32,477 nt of DNA from Photorhabdus heterorhabditis (GTDB taxonomy: Bacteria; Pseudomonadota; Gammaproteobacteria; Enterobacterales; Enterobacteriaceae), in NCBI RefSeq assembly GCF_018448905.1, contig NZ_RCWA01000031.1, forward strand, positions 1 to 32,477, read 5' to 3'. Shown here piece by piece: positions 8,951 to 20,566 of this stretch (within the stretch, counting starts at the first letter, position 1; each line of letters opens with the position of its first letter). The notes below the pieces were generated by a model. The model ran no database searches. It had not been told where the DNA came from and worked only from the letters and a program-made list of their open reading frames with translations. A program made the position numbers and the translations under genes.

Positions 8951-9380
8951 TTAAGTTATATATATCACATAAACCGGTTTCATGCCTGAACCAGCAGGAA
9001 AAACCAGAATATAATCGCGGAAATCCTTTTCTTCCAGCATCGGTAACGATTCAATATCGTTCCATACTTTATCCAAAAAAGATAAAGAGATTACTCCGCG
9101 CTAAAAATTCAATTAATTATTCCATTTTTGGTTAAGCCAATTCATCTTCAATTTAACGTCTCCATATTAACCGGCGCGGTGGTCAGCTGATTAGGCTGCT
9201 CCTGTTTTTCATAACTGTCCATCTCCGAATTAATGAACTGGGCACGACAGGGGCACAGGTCACCTTATCCCCTTCACGCACGGTTGCTCGACCATTAAAT
9301 GTCATGGTTTGGTCACCGGTAATAATCTGGCCGTCACAAGTGGTCTTGTCACCAACGAGCAAAAAATATCCGATTGCCAT
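8951..9380 (-). pseudogene. Remnant of a PAAR-domain T6SS effector with pyocin-S-like domain
   Basis: Three pieces in one direction. (1) From ATG 9380, about 42 codons encode a PAAR N-terminus (VGDKTTCDGQ, REGDKVTC), the metal-binding tip that caps the type VI spike. (2) The frame then jumps by one base into CPCRAQFINSEMDSYEKQEQ, ending at TGA 9148-9150. This is the usual continuation of such proteins, so a stretch between KVTC and CPCR has been deleted out of frame. (3) After a short spacer, 8951-9100 reads [15 protein letters not shown] and [19 protein letters not shown], like the pyocin-S-type domain following PAAR in Photorhabdus/Xenorhabdus effectors, ending in TAA. No toxin domain remains. 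It lies directly upstream of the lux promoter. The PAAR assignment is firm; the pyocin-S link rests on memory. Confidence 0.75.
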
Positions 9381-9856
9381 CTATTTGCTTCTCCATTGGC
9401 TAACCCGTTGGAGAGTGGCTCTGACTGAAATCATCATCATGTTCTCACCGTTTATTCGTTAACATAGATGATGAATAATCCGTCAGATTTTCCTTAGAAA
9501 TCATATAGAAACATTCTGAAAATTGCGGATTTTATCGCCTCAAATGCGGGCAAAAACTCATTATTTACAACAAAATAAAAACATATAATGAACACTCAAG
9601 TCCGCAAAACTATCGTGCTCTTCTGTTGAAAAAGGAAATACAGCTGTAGTATTAAGTTGCCAATAAGTCAGCAATCAATGCAATTTTTAATCAAAAATTA
9701 ATACAAATTGTTACCTTTCCCTTTTGCTTTTTATTTTACTGTCGCTAAGCTATTAACCCGGTTAGCACTATCGTTTTGAACTCAAAGCATTATTACCGCA
9801 ATTTGGGTTTTGATTCCCTTATTGCTTTTTTTATTATTTTTTTGGCTTATGCACAG
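9381..9856. other. Intergenic region upstream of dauA
   Basis: About 475 bases of AT-rich DNA between the PAAR remnant and dauA. A possible dauA promoter is TTGTTA (9708-9713), an 18-base spacer and TATTTT (9732-9737); this is weak. I see no RNA gene or further coding remnant. Confidence 0.4.
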
Positions 9857-11572
9857 ATGAAAACTCGTAGAATGAACGGCATACGGCCGTTTAGTGCTGT
9901 TATTGAGGCTTGTTGGAAAGAACCATACTCTTTTACCCGTTTAATTAAAGATATTATTGCCGGTATTACTGTCGGTATTATCGCCATCCCACTCGCTATG
10001 GCGTTAGCTATCGGGAGTGGTGTTGCCCCGCAATATGGGCTTTATACCGCAGCTATCGCCGGTATTGTTATTGCAATCACTGGCGGCTCTCGCTATAGCG
10101 TCTCCGGTCCTACCGCCGCTTTCGTCGTCATTCTCTACCCGGTATCTCAACAATTTGGCCTGAGTGGCTTGCTGATTGCGACGTTGATGTCGGGCATTAT
10201 CCTGCTGGTAATGGGATTAGCCCGTTTTGGTAAGCTGATAGAATATATCCCGCTACCTGTCACACTGGGTTTTACTTCTGGAATCGCTATCACTATCGCA
10301 ACCATGCAAGTCAAAGATTTTTTTGGTCTGCAACTGGAACATGTACCAGAGAATTATATCAATAAGGTTGCCGCTCTATTTCATGCGCTGCCAACACTAC
10401 ATCTGAGTGATACGCTGATCGGCCTGACTACCCTTTCAGTTCTCATTTATTGGCCTAAGCTAGGGCTAAAATTACCAGGGCATCTTCCTGCTCTAATCGC
10501 AGGATCTGCCGTGATGGGAATAATGAGTTTATTTGGTCAGGATGTGGCTACCATTGGTTCTAAGTTCAGTTATATTCTGAATGATGGCACACAAGGCCAA
10601 GGTATCCCGCCAATCCTGCCTCAATTTGTTTTACCGTGGCATTTGCCTGATACGGGTTCCCATAACATTGATATCAATTGGGCCACAGTTTCAGCCCTAT
10701 TGCCCGCCGCCTTTTCAATGGCCATGTTGGGCGCGATTGAATCGCTGCTCTGTGCCGTCGTTTTGGATGGTATGACAGGCAAAAAGCACCATTCAAACAG
10801 TGAATTGATTGGTCAGGGATTGGGAAATATTGTCGTTCCCTTTTTCGGTGGCATTACCGCCACCGCAGCAATTGCCCGTTCAGCTGCCAACATCAGAGCC
10901 GGTGCAACATCTCCCGTTTCAGCTATTGTTCACTCTCTACTGGTTCTACTGACTTTATTAGTATTAGCTCCCATGCTCTCTTATCTTCCGCTCGCCGCTA
11001 TGTCTGCCCTGTTGCTGATAGTTGCCTGGAATATGAGCGAAGTACATAAAGTTATCGATCTAATTCGCCGCGCGCCAAGGGATGACATTATTGTTCTGGT
11101 GCTTTGTATGTCGCTCACGGTGCTGTTTGATATGGTTATCGCAATTACGATTGGTATCGTATTGGCTTCGCTGCTGTTCATGCGTCGAATCGCCAATATG
11201 ACCCGCATTAGCCAATTGTCACAGACAGATAGAGACAAAAACCTATTGGTTGTTCGGATCAATGGCCCGCTATTCTTCGCTGCGGCTGAGCGTATTTTCA
11301 CGGAATTAAAAGAAGAAAGTGCAGGTTATCAGACGATCCTTATGCAGTGGGATGCTGTTCCTGTACTGGATGCGGGCGGGTTGCATGCTTTCCAGCGCTT
11401 TATTGATGAAGTGGGAAAAGATAAATATATCGCTGTTTGTGATATTCCATTCCAGCCGTTAAAAACTCTGGTCAGAGCCAGAATTCAACTCATTGAAAAT
11501 CACCTTAGTTTCCATGCAACATTGCCACAAGCCATGGAAGAATTACATTTCAATTGCAAAACAGTTAACTAA
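9857..11572 (+). CDS. dauA: SulP-family C4-dicarboxylate transporter DauA
   Basis: Inner-membrane SulP/SLC26 transporter; in E. coli DauA (YchM) takes up succinate and other C4-dicarboxylates aerobically. The protein (571 aa from this start) has a hydrophobic transport domain (about residues 20-430) with the signatures [29 protein letters not shown] (split over helices 1-2), [16 protein letters not shown] and [22 protein letters not shown] cytoplasmic STAS domain (about 440-555) includes [17 protein letters not shown]. The frame is open back to a TTG at 9776; I prefer ATG 9857 because [16 protein letters not shown] then aligns with the start of E. coli DauA, though its ribosome-binding site is weak. 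In E. coli it is near prs; here it is convergent with kdsA. Confidence 0.9.
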   Translation: MKTRRMNGIRPFSAVIEACWKEPYSFTRLIKDIIAGITVGIIAIPLAMALAIGSGVAPQYGLYTAAIAGIVIAITGGSRYSVSGPTAAFVVILYPVSQQFGLSGLLIATLMSGIILLVMGLARFGKLIEYIPLPVTLGFTSGIAITIATMQVKDFFGLQLEHVPENYINKVAALFHALPTLHLSDTLIGLTTLSVLIYWPKLGLKLPGHLPALIAGSAVMGIMSLFGQDVATIGSKFSYILNDGTQGQGIPPILPQFVLPWHLPDTGSHNIDINWATVSALLPAAFSMAMLGAIESLLCAVVLDGMTGKKHHSNSELIGQGLGNIVVPFFGGITATAAIARSAANIRAGATSPVSAIVHSLLVLLTLLVLAPMLSYLPLAAMSALLLIVAWNMSEVHKVIDLIRRAPRDDIIVLVLCMSLTVLFDMVIAITIGIVLASLLFMRRIANMTRISQLSQTDRDKNLLVVRINGPLFFAAAERIFTELKEESAGYQTILMQWDAVPVLDAGGLHAFQRFIDEVGKDKYIAVCDIPFQPLKTLVRARIQLIENHLSFHATLPQAMEELHFNCKTVN

Positions 11573-11610
11573 AACCGCGATAAAGAGTCATTTAACTTTT
11601 TTCAAAATAA

Positions 11611-11640
11611 TGGCGCTGTAATCCAGCGCCAAACTTATTA
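11611..11640. terminator. Terminator between dauA and kdsA
   Basis: 8-bp perfect stem (11611-11618 with 11624-11631). On the minus strand it is followed by TTATTTTG and lies about 40 bases after the kdsA stop codon, so it fits kdsA best. On the plus strand the tail AACTTATTAATC is poorer, but it may also serve dauA. Confidence 0.65.
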
Positions 11641-11671
11641 ATCATTTGATGCGTTACATCAGAAAACGACT

Positions 11672-12568
<897 letters not shown>

Positions 12569-13378
12569 TCAGTGCAGCACAACACATTGCTGCTCAATGG
12601 AATATATCTGCATTCTGATCATTTCTGCGACAGGGTCCTCTGGACAGTGTTCCACAAAATAATTCAAATCAGAAACCGCAATATGAGTACAATCAAGTTC
12701 GGCATAAATCAGCCCTCTATCACGTATTTCATATGGATCATCCGGATCAAACATCAGAACAACTTCACTGGCTTTCAACGCCAATTCCATCTGCACTTCT
12801 TCCATTAATGCGACTTTTATTGTATCCAGCACTTTGCGTACAATGCTGATGTTATCGGCTTCCTGTAAATCATCCGCCGCTAATTTAGCAGTCTGGCTGA
12901 TATTACCTTTAAGCCACACATCAAGCGTGTATTCACTCAAAGTTTCGCCATTGATTGGATTAATAAACCTCACAGGTTTATCCGGGCAATCAACACGCAG
13001 AATCAATTGTGTTGGAAAAACAACCGGCATACATGGTAGTCCTAAAGCCTGAGCAATATGGATAAGAATTATCCCTAAAACCACCGGAGACCCTTGACGA
13101 GAATGCAGTACTTTATCCAACCACAACATATCTGACAGGCAATAAACACCACTGGCACCGCCAAATTTCCAACTTCGATAAAAAAGCTTCAGCAATTTTT
13201 CCAGTTGTTCTTCTATAGTCATCTGTGGAGATATTTCCTGCCTGGCTTCATCAATCAATGCCTGAAGCTGCATCTCCACTGAAAGCTGAGGAAAGTCAGA
13301 ACGAATGGCTCTCGATATTAACAAGATACCGCTACTTAAAGATGCGTTATTAAATTCATAATCAGCTATGGCTTTCAT
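12569..13378 (-). CDS. sirB1: SirB1/YchA family protein
   Basis: Protein of 269 aa, the length of E. coli SirB1 (YchA), with a transglutaminase-like N-terminal region and a TPR-like C-terminal region (about 180-260); its molecular role is poorly defined. Typical stretches are LFYRSWKFGGASGVYCLSDMLWLDKVL (as two parts), VVFPTQLILRVDCPD, DVWLKGNIS and DPDDPYEIRDRGLIYAELDC. ATG 13378 gives MKAIADYEFN, matching the family; it lies inside the end of prmC, overlapping it by 17 bases, so translation is probably coupled. The sirB2 gene usually found between prmC and sirB1 is absent. Confidence 0.92.
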   Translation of the reverse strand: MKAIADYEFNNASLSSGILLISRAIRSDFPQLSVEMQLQALIDEARQEISPQMTIEEQLEKLLKLFYRSWKFGGASGVYCLSDMLWLDKVLHSRQGSPVVLGIILIHIAQALGLPCMPVVFPTQLILRVDCPDKPVRFINPINGETLSEYTLDVWLKGNISQTAKLAADDLQEADNISIVRKVLDTIKVALMEEVQMELALKASEVVLMFDPDDPYEIRDRGLIYAELDCTHIAVSDLNYFVEHCPEDPVAEMIRMQIYSIEQQCVVLH

Positions 13379-14210
13379 CACTTTTCCATTGGCCAAGTGT
13401 TATTCGTTCGTTACCGCCATAATCCTGAAAAGTAGCCACTTGCTGATAACCACTCTCAGAGAATAGGCTTCTTACAACGTCTCCCTGTTTCCAACCATGC
13501 TCCAGTAACAACCATCCATCAGGTAACAAAAAATTACGCGCTAGATCAATAATCGTATTCAGATCAGCGGTGCCCTGTTTTGCCGCAATTAATGCACTCT
13601 CTGGCTCAAACCGAACGTCCCCCTGAAACAAATGTGGATCTGCTTGATCTATGTAAGGTGGATTACTCACAATCATACCAAATTGTTGATTATTCAATGA
13701 AGAGAACCAACTGCTCTCCAGAAAATCCACATTTTGTATTTTCAGTTTTTCAGCATTGCCCTGTGCCAACATAACCGCATCAGGATTGATATCAACACCA
13801 GTAACCCGACAATCAGGGCGCTCACTGGCAATGGCTAACGCAATCGCCCCCGTTCCTGTGCCCAAATCCAGAATGTGACAAGATGTTAGTGGTAACCGTT
13901 CAAGCGCTTTTTCAACCAGACATTCAGTATCAGGACGCGGGATCAATGTGGCAGGAGAAACATTTAATGACAACGACCAGAATTCGCGCTCGCCGGTAAT
14001 ATAAGCAATGGGTTCACCTTTTGCCCGGCGAGCTAATAAAGTTTCAAGCTGGCTAAACTGCTCTGGAGAGATCTGAGTTTCCCCGAATGCCAGTATATAA
14101 GTCCGGGAATGGCGAGTGACGACCCCCAACAAAATCTCTGCATCCCGTTTAGGGCTGTCACTTGCTGATAACTGTATTGTGGCTTGTTTGAGCCAACCCT
14201 GATAATCCAT
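13362..14210 (-). CDS. prmC: Release-factor glutamine methyltransferase PrmC
   Basis: SAM-dependent methyltransferase (282 aa, formerly HemK) that methylates the Gln of the GGQ motif in release factors 1 and 2. SAM motif I is DLGTGTGAIALAIA (115-128); the catalytic NPPY is at 183-186 in VSNPPYID; the N-terminal helical substrate-binding part precedes it. ATG 14210 overlaps the prfA stop codon in the arrangement TGATG, so prmC is translationally coupled to its own substrate's gene. A TTG one codon earlier is an unlikely start. The 3' end overlaps sirB1. Confidence 0.96.
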   Translation of the reverse strand: MDYQGWLKQATIQLSASDSPKRDAEILLGVVTRHSRTYILAFGETQISPEQFSQLETLLARRAKGEPIAYITGEREFWSLSLNVSPATLIPRPDTECLVEKALERLPLTSCHILDLGTGTGAIALAIASERPDCRVTGVDINPDAVMLAQGNAEKLKIQNVDFLESSWFSSLNNQQFGMIVSNPPYIDQADPHLFQGDVRFEPESALIAAKQGTADLNTIIDLARNFLLPDGWLLLEHGWKQGDVVRSLFSESGYQQVATFQDYGGNERITLGQWKSDESHS

Positions 14211-15292
14211 CAATCCTGCTCTGACAAAGCTGATAATTGATCGGCCTGATACTCATTAACAATCGGTTGAATAAGCATATCCAATTTTCCTTCCATCACT
14301 TCATCAAGGCGATACAACGTTAGGTTAATGCGGTGATCCGTCACCCGTCCTTGTGGGAAATTATAAGTACGGTTGCGATCTGAACGGTCACCGGAACCCA
14401 GCAAATTACGGCGCTCAGAAGCTTCTGCCTCTTGACGTTTACGAACTTCAGCGGCGCGAATACGTGCCGCCAATACAGACATTGCTTTCGCTTTGTTTTT
14501 ATGCTGTGAACGTTCATCCTGACATTCAACCACAATGCCAGTTGGAATATGCGTGATACGGATTGCTGAATCCGTAGTGTTTACATGCTGCCCACCCGCA
14601 CCAGATGAACGGAACGTATCAATACGCAAATCACCTGGGCTGATTTCTGGCAACTCTGCTTCCGGGATCTCCGGCAAAATTGCAACGGTACAAGCAGAAG
14701 TGTGAATACGCCCTTGTGATTCGGTTTCTGGTACACGCTGAACACGATGGCCGCCAGATTCAAATTTCAGATGACCATAAACCTGTTCACCAGAAACTTT
14801 TGCAATAATTTCTTTGTAACCACCGTGCTCACCATCATTGGCGCTCATCACTTCTATTTTCCAACGGCGAGATTCCGCATAACGACTGTACATACGAAAC
14901 AGATCCCCGGCGAAAATAGCCGCTTCATCACCACCGGTTCCAGCACGAACTTCAAGAAAACAGTTACGCTCATCATCAGGATCTTTCGGCAACAGCAGCA
15001 ATTGCAGCTGCTGCTCCAGCTCCTCATTACGTACTCTGGCGTCCTTGATCTCTTCCTGTGCCATTTCCCGCATTTCAGGGTCATCAAGCATTATTTCAGC
15101 CGCTTTAAGATCATCCTGAACGGTACGCCAGGTCTTAAAACAATTAGTCACATCAGTCAGTTGAGCATATTCCCGTGACAAAGCACGGAAACGTTCCTGA
15201 TCAGCAATCACACTGGCATCACCGAGATGAGCCAAAACTTCTTCGTGACGTTCTTGTAATGCTTCCAATTTAGCAACAATAGAAGGCTTCAT
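14210..15292 (-). CDS. prfA: Peptide chain release factor 1
   Basis: Cytoplasmic class-I release factor (360 aa) that terminates translation at UAA and UAG. The codon-recognition PxT tripeptide is PET at 188-190 in RVPETESQG (PAT in E. coli as I recall), and the peptidyl-tRNA hydrolysis motif GGQ is at 233-235 in [14 protein letters not shown]. Length and domain order are standard. It starts 31 bases after the hemA stop codon and ends in a one-base overlap with prmC, the classical hemA-prfA-prmC operon. Confidence 0.98.
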   Translation of the reverse strand: MKPSIVAKLEALQERHEEVLAHLGDASVIADQERFRALSREYAQLTDVTNCFKTWRTVQDDLKAAEIMLDDPEMREMAQEEIKDARVRNEELEQQLQLLLLPKDPDDERNCFLEVRAGTGGDEAAIFAGDLFRMYSRYAESRRWKIEVMSANDGEHGGYKEIIAKVSGEQVYGHLKFESGGHRVQRVPETESQGRIHTSACTVAILPEIPEAELPEISPGDLRIDTFRSSGAGGQHVNTTDSAIRITHIPTGIVVECQDERSQHKNKAKAMSVLAARIRAAEVRKRQEAEASERRNLLGSGDRSDRNRTYNFPQGRVTDHRINLTLYRLDEVMEGKLDMLIQPIVNEYQADQLSALSEQD

Positions 15293-15323
15293 TCGTGGTT
15301 TCAGACCCTATTCAGAGATATGG

Positions 15324-16586
15324 TTAATTCTGTTCCAGCCCAAGGCTGTCACGTAATAAATTAAGACGCTCCAAGTCACCATTACTGGCAGCCTGTTGGA
15401 GTGATTTGGTAGGGGCATGCATCAAGCGGTTCGTCAATTGATGGGTCAACTGATTTATTACCTGCTCGATATCAGCCCCCTGGTTGATAGCAGACAACGC
15501 CTTAGCGGTCATTTCAGCCCGCACCCGCTCTGCCTGATTACGATATTCACGGATTGAGTTTACCGCTCCTTGTGAACGCAACCAGTCCATAAAATAACCG
15601 CTTTCTTGCTGAACAATATATTCAGCCTGGATAGCCGCTGCTTTACGTTGTGCAAGATTCTGCTGAATAATTGCTTGTAAGTCGTCAACACTGTAGAGAT
15701 AGACATTATTCAGTTTTTCCACATCAGGCTCTATATCACGGGGAACTGCAATGTCAATCAGCAACATCGGTTGATTACGGCGTAACTTTAATGCACGTTC
15801 AACCATGCCTTTCCCAATGATGGGCAAAGGGCTAGCGGTTGAACTGATAACAATATCAGCTTCAGCTAAACGTATATCAATTTCAGGCAAGGTAATCACT
15901 TCAGCCTGAACTTCATTAGCCAATATCTGCGCCTTCTCTTTCGTCCTGTTAGCGATCATCATATGATGCACCCGATGCTCTTTCAGGTGGCGGGCTGCCA
16001 GCTCAATGGTTTCACCCGCACCTACCAGCAAAATATTCAGCTCAGACAGTGATTCAAAAATCTGCCGAGCCAATGTACAAGCCGCAAAAGCAACTGAAAC
16101 CGCATTTGAGCCAATCTCAGTTTCCGTTCTGACGCGCTTGGCAACAGAAAATGATTTCTGAAACAATCGCTCCAACTCACTTGATAAGGATTGGCTGTGC
16201 TGCGACTCCGCAAATGCTTTCTTCACTTGCCCAAGAATCTGAGGTTCCCCAAGTACCAATGAATCCAGCCCACTCGCCACTCTCATCAAGTGGCTAACGG
16301 CTTCATTATCGTGATGCCAGTAAACACTGGATCTCAAATCTCTGGGATTAAGCTGATGGTATTCACATAACCAGTTAATTAACTGTTCATACAGATTATC
16401 CTGTTGCTCTACACTGAGGTAAAGTTCTGTACGGTTGCAGGTTGACAGCACAACTCCCCCCCTCACCAGTGGTTGCTGGAGAAGGTTATCAAGTGCCTCC
16501 CCAATAGCATCAGGGGAAAAAGTCACCCGTTCACGTAGGGATACAGGTGCAGTCTTGTGGTTGATACCAAGTGCTAACAAAGTCAT
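15324..16586 (-). CDS. hemA: Glutamyl-tRNA reductase
   Basis: First enzyme of C5-pathway tetrapyrrole synthesis: NADPH-dependent reduction of glutamyl-tRNA(Glu) to glutamate-1-semialdehyde. 420 aa, normal length. The catalytic nucleophile is Cys50 in [11 protein letters not shown]; the NADPH-binding loop is [11 protein letters not shown] (about 185-195); the C-terminal helical dimerisation domain follows residue 320. N-terminus [19 protein letters not shown] is characteristic. The gene is divergent from lolB and leads the prfA-prmC-sirB1-kdsA series. A TAGAAT on the minus strand at 16692-16697 could be a -10 box, but no good -35 accompanies it. Confidence 0.98.
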   Translation of the reverse strand: MTLLALGINHKTAPVSLRERVTFSPDAIGEALDNLLQQPLVRGGVVLSTCNRTELYLSVEQQDNLYEQLINWLCEYHQLNPRDLRSSVYWHHDNEAVSHLMRVASGLDSLVLGEPQILGQVKKAFAESQHSQSLSSELERLFQKSFSVAKRVRTETEIGSNAVSVAFAACTLARQIFESLSELNILLVGAGETIELAARHLKEHRVHHMMIANRTKEKAQILANEVQAEVITLPEIDIRLAEADIVISSTASPLPIIGKGMVERALKLRRNQPMLLIDIAVPRDIEPDVEKLNNVYLYSVDDLQAIIQQNLAQRKAAAIQAEYIVQQESGYFMDWLRSQGAVNSIREYRNQAERVRAEMTAKALSAINQGADIEQVINQLTHQLTNRLMHAPTKSLQQAASNGDLERLNLLRDSLGLEQN

Positions 16587-16842
16587 ATGAACTGCATTGA
16601 GTTATCAGCTGAGAAACAATTCATCGTAAAAGCAAAAACGTTTTATTTGATGAAATCATCACCCTTAATAAGGACTCTTCTTAAGCTGTGCATTCTACTT
16701 GATACGCCAGACCAATAAAAGACAATCAGCAACGTCTGATATCATTATTCAGAATATTTTTTCGAAATTTAACTGGATTAATACTTTATTCTTCATTATT
16801 AAGTAATGTAAAAATTTTCATGCTGTTAAACAGAGATTATCG

Positions 16843-17484
16843 ATGAAGCCAATGAAAAAATTATCACTCTTCTGCCTACTACCACTCCGCCTACTGCCAC
16901 TCTCTTGTGTGCTACTCACCGCTTGTACATTAACAACACAGCCGGTAGGAACCGGGTCCGCTGATTCTCCTCAGTGGCAAGCACGCGCACAACAATTACA
17001 GCAATTGAATCAATATCAAACCCGTGGATCTTTTGCTTATCTGACCAATGAGAAAAAAGTTTATGCGCGTTTTTTCTGGCATCAATATAACCCAGAACGC
17101 TACCGTTTATTGCTGACTAATCCCCTGGGCAGTACTGAATTAGAACTAATCGTTCAACCCGGTATGACTCAGTTAACAGATAACCAAGGCAAAAAATATT
17201 TCAGTGATAATCCTGAAGAGATAATTTATCAACTCACCGATATGCATATTCCACTGGATAATCTGCGCCATTGGATAACCGGTCTGCCCGGTGAAGCAAA
17301 AGACTTTAAACTTGATTCTGGCTATTTATTGAAAACCGTCAGTTATCGACACAATGGCGAAACATGGTTAGTTAATTATCAATCCTACGATACCTCAACG
17401 ATCCCCGCCCTTCCTAACCGTCTTGAGCTGACCCAAGGCGATCGCCGCATTAAACTAAAAATGGATAACTGGACCACAAAATAA
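16843..17484 (+). CDS. lolB: Outer-membrane lipoprotein receptor LolB
   Basis: Outer-membrane lipoprotein (213 aa) that receives lipoproteins from the periplasmic carrier LolA and inserts them in the outer membrane. The signal peptide is positively charged and hydrophobic, with lipobox LTAC and acylated Cys28; the +2 residue is Thr, compatible with outer-membrane sorting. The mature part shows the LolB pattern: [30 protein letters not shown] and HWITGLPG. It is divergent from hemA, and its stop codon overlaps the ispE start by one base. Confidence 0.95.
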   Translation: MKPMKKLSLFCLLPLRLLPLSCVLLTACTLTTQPVGTGSADSPQWQARAQQLQQLNQYQTRGSFAYLTNEKKVYARFFWHQYNPERYRLLLTNPLGSTELELIVQPGMTQLTDNQGKKYFSDNPEEIIYQLTDMHIPLDNLRHWITGLPGEAKDFKLDSGYLLKTVSYRHNGETWLVNYQSYDTSTIPALPNRLELTQGDRRIKLKMDNWTTK

Positions 17485-18359
17485 TGACATTAACCTGGCC
17501 TTCACCGGCAAAACTTAACCTATTTCTCTACATCACCGGTCGTCACGCCAATGGCTACCACCGATTACAAACGCTATTTCAGTTTCTTGATTATGGCGAC
17601 GAAATTACAATTACCCCACGCCAAGATAATGAAATTCGGTTACTGACACCAATAGAGGGTGTGGAACACGATAACAACCTGATCATCCGCGCCGCACGTC
17701 TATTGCAATCCTACAGCCACCAACATGGCACTGGCATTGCTCATCAAGGCGCTGACATCAGTATCAGCAAACGTCTGCCAATGGGCGGTGGATTAGGTGG
17801 CGGCTCATCGAATGCCGCTACTGTGCTTATCGCACTGAATTATCACTGGCAAACGGGCTTCACAGACGAAACACTGGCAACCCTTGGCGTGAGTCTTGGT
17901 GCTGACGTCCCCGTCTTTATCAAAGGTCACGCGGCGTTTGCAGAAGGTATTGGTGAAATCCTGCAAATAGCAGAACCAGAAGAAAAATGGTATCTGGTTG
18001 CTCACCCTGGTATTGAAATCTCAACCCTGCGCATCTTCACAGATCCAGAATTAAAACGTGATACACCAATTCGCTCTCTGGCCGCATTATTAAAGGCTCC
18101 GTACGCAAATGATTGTGAACCTCTTGTAAGAAAACGTTTTCGTGAGGTTGAACAGCTTCTTTCATGGCTGCTAGAATACGCGCCGTCGCGCCTGACCGGA
18201 ACCGGTGCATGTATATTCGGTGAGTTCGAATCAGAAGCATCGGCCCGTAAGGTGTTAAATAAAGCCCCTGAGTGGTTGCATGGTTTTGTTGCGCGTGGCG
18301 TAAACAATTCACCTTTGCACAATTTTCGCTCTGGGATACCCGTGTTATTGAACCAATGA
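17484..18359 (+). CDS. ispE: 4-diphosphocytidyl-2-C-methyl-D-erythritol kinase
   Basis: GHMP-family kinase (291 aa) of the non-mevalonate isoprenoid pathway; phosphorylates the 2-hydroxyl of CDP-methylerythritol with ATP. Expected catalytic residues are Lys10 in SPAKLNLFL and Asp141 in GADVPVF. The glycine-rich ATP-binding loop is [15 protein letters not shown] at 98-112. ATG 17484 uses the last base of the lolB stop codon. It is in an operon with lolB and probably prs. Confidence 0.97.
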   Translation: MTLTWPSPAKLNLFLYITGRHANGYHRLQTLFQFLDYGDEITITPRQDNEIRLLTPIEGVEHDNNLIIRAARLLQSYSHQHGTGIAHQGADISISKRLPMGGGLGGGSSNAATVLIALNYHWQTGFTDETLATLGVSLGADVPVFIKGHAAFAEGIGEILQIAEPEEKWYLVAHPGIEISTLRIFTDPELKRDTPIRSLAALLKAPYANDCEPLVRKRFREVEQLLSWLLEYAPSRLTGTGACIFGEFESEASARKVLNKAPEWLHGFVARGVNNSPLHNFRSGIPVLLNQ

Positions 18360-18363
18360 ATAA

Positions 18364-19371
<1,008 letters not shown>

Positions 19372-19406
19372 TAAATAAGTTGCACTCATATATCGCTATT
19401 TAAGAA

Positions 19407-19441
19407 AAAACCCGTTGTACAAGAGCTTCAACGGGTTTTCT
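19407..19441 (+). terminator. Rho-independent terminator of prs
   Basis: 11-bp stem (19407-19417 with 19429-19439) with an 11-base loop, a GC-rich middle, an A run before and TTTTC after; it lies about 36 bases after the prs stop codon. The flanking A and T runs could let it act on both strands. Confidence 0.85.
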
Positions 19442-19481
19442 GCTGACTCTGGAATAGTAATACTTCTCCATTAGCACAAAC

Positions 19482-19608
19482 TATACCCGTCATCTTTCAA
19501 GTTGCCTCTTTGTTGGCTGCACTCGCTCACCCCAGTCACCTAGTTATCTATGCTCCCGGGGATTCACTCCCTTGCCGTCGAGATGCGTCTTGAAATCCAT
19601 AGGGTATA
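19482..19608. repeat. Full-length ERIC element after prs
   Basis: 127 bp bounded by TATACCCGTCAT and ATAGGGTATA, with the conserved cores CGCTCACCCCAGTCAC and GCTCCCGGGGATTCAC. It lies between the prs terminator and the end of ychH. Confidence 0.93.
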
Positions 19609-19626
19609 TAACTAACTCTATTTTTG

Positions 19627-19902
19627 TTATGGATACCGATGACTACCACGACGATAACGCTCATCATAGTTTCTTAGCCACCAGTAACGATCTGCTACAC
19701 CTTCCCGACCGCCAACACCGGCACCAGCCAGCCAAACAAGAGCACCAATAAAGACCCCCAATAGCGCGGCTTCAGATAAAAACTCAGGCCAGCCAAGGCT
19801 GAAAATGTGGGGCAGTAATGTATAAACCAGACTACTCACTATAGTGAACATACCGATGCCCATTAATACATTACCCACTATGAAGGCACTTTGACGTTTC
19901 AT
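19627..19902 (-). CDS. ychH: YchH-family small membrane protein
   Basis: Inner-membrane protein of 91 aa related to E. coli YchH, a stress-induced protein of unknown mechanism. Two hydrophobic helices are visible (about 8-30 and 38-62). They are followed by the family's basic C-terminus GGREGVADRYWWLRNYDERYRR; E. coli YchH ends with a very similar motif. AGGTAACAT precedes the ATG. As in E. coli it lies near prs. It is the last core gene before the accessory cluster and is enclosed by ERIC elements. Confidence 0.88.
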   Translation of the reverse strand: MKRQSAFIVGNVLMGIGMFTIVSSLVYTLLPHIFSLGWPEFLSEAALLGVFIGALVWLAGAGVGGREGVADRYWWLRNYDERYRRGSHRYP

Positions 19903-20028
19903 ATGTTACCTCCAACACTCTTCGTAAATACACACTCTCCGTGAACACTAAGAACCAAAAACTCCAAAGTTAATGCTTACTAAAAGCCTATGCCAATAGG
20001 CGTAATTGAGGCAGTGACTATCTATGGC

Positions 20029-20083
20029 TATTACCCGTTATCTTTCAAGTCATTGCGATCCATCTTGAAATCCATTGGGTATA
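20029..20083. repeat. Internally deleted ERIC element
   Basis: Only about 55 bp: it keeps the left end (TTACCCGTTATCTTTCAAGT) and the right end (CATCTTGAAATCCATTGGGTATA), but the central part with the two ERIC primer motifs is missing. It is a short derivative that still has complementary ends. Confidence 0.8.
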
Positions 20084-20286
20084 GATAGTATAGCCCTATT
20101 TGGTAAAAGGTCATTGCGGGTACGATCACAACTAAAGGAGATTTAATAGCCACCCCCTAATCATTATAAGAAATAACATGAAAAAATAATGAATTGAGTA
20201 ACCTGAACTTCACTCAAAGTGACACTCAGGTTTTTAACTAAATATTGATGTATAACAATGATAGTTGTGAAATTCCATCCAAGTTA

Positions 20287-20413
20287 TATATCCGTCATCT
20301 TTCAAGTTACCTCTTTGTTGGCTGCATTCACTTACCCCAGTCACATCGTTATCTATGCTCCTGGGGATGCGTTCACTTGCCGCCGCGCTGCAATTTGAAA
20401 TCTATTGGGTATA
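20287..20413. repeat. Full-length ERIC element
   Basis: 127 bp from TATATCCGTCATC to ATTGGGTATA, with cores CACTTACCCCAGTCAC and GCTCCTGGGGATGCG. It lies in the spacer between ychH and the accessory cluster. Apart from this and the deletion derivative, 19903-20566 holds no gene that I can support. Confidence 0.92.
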
Positions 20414-20566
20414 TATATCTTCAATCAGTGCTTCTTATCGAGATAATAAAAATCGTCTTATTTTCAAACTGTATGATAACGGCTAAAAATAGGGGGATTT
20501 CTCCAATTTTTCAATAAGTAATCATACAATCAGCATCCCCCCCAAATATCCAGAGCCTACTAGTGA

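Noticed and set aside
9776-9856. 27-codon extension of DauA from a TTG
   Set aside because: It is not in the E. coli homologue as I recall it; ATG 9857 aligns with the known N-terminus. Not fully excluded, since the ATG has a weak ribosome-binding site.
14747-15178. 143-aa plus-strand frame opposite prfA
   Set aside because: It is the antisense of the highly conserved release-factor gene and has no homology that I recognise.
20245-20517. 90-aa plus-strand frame in the spacer left of the accessory cluster
   Set aside because: Most of it is an ERIC element read as protein.
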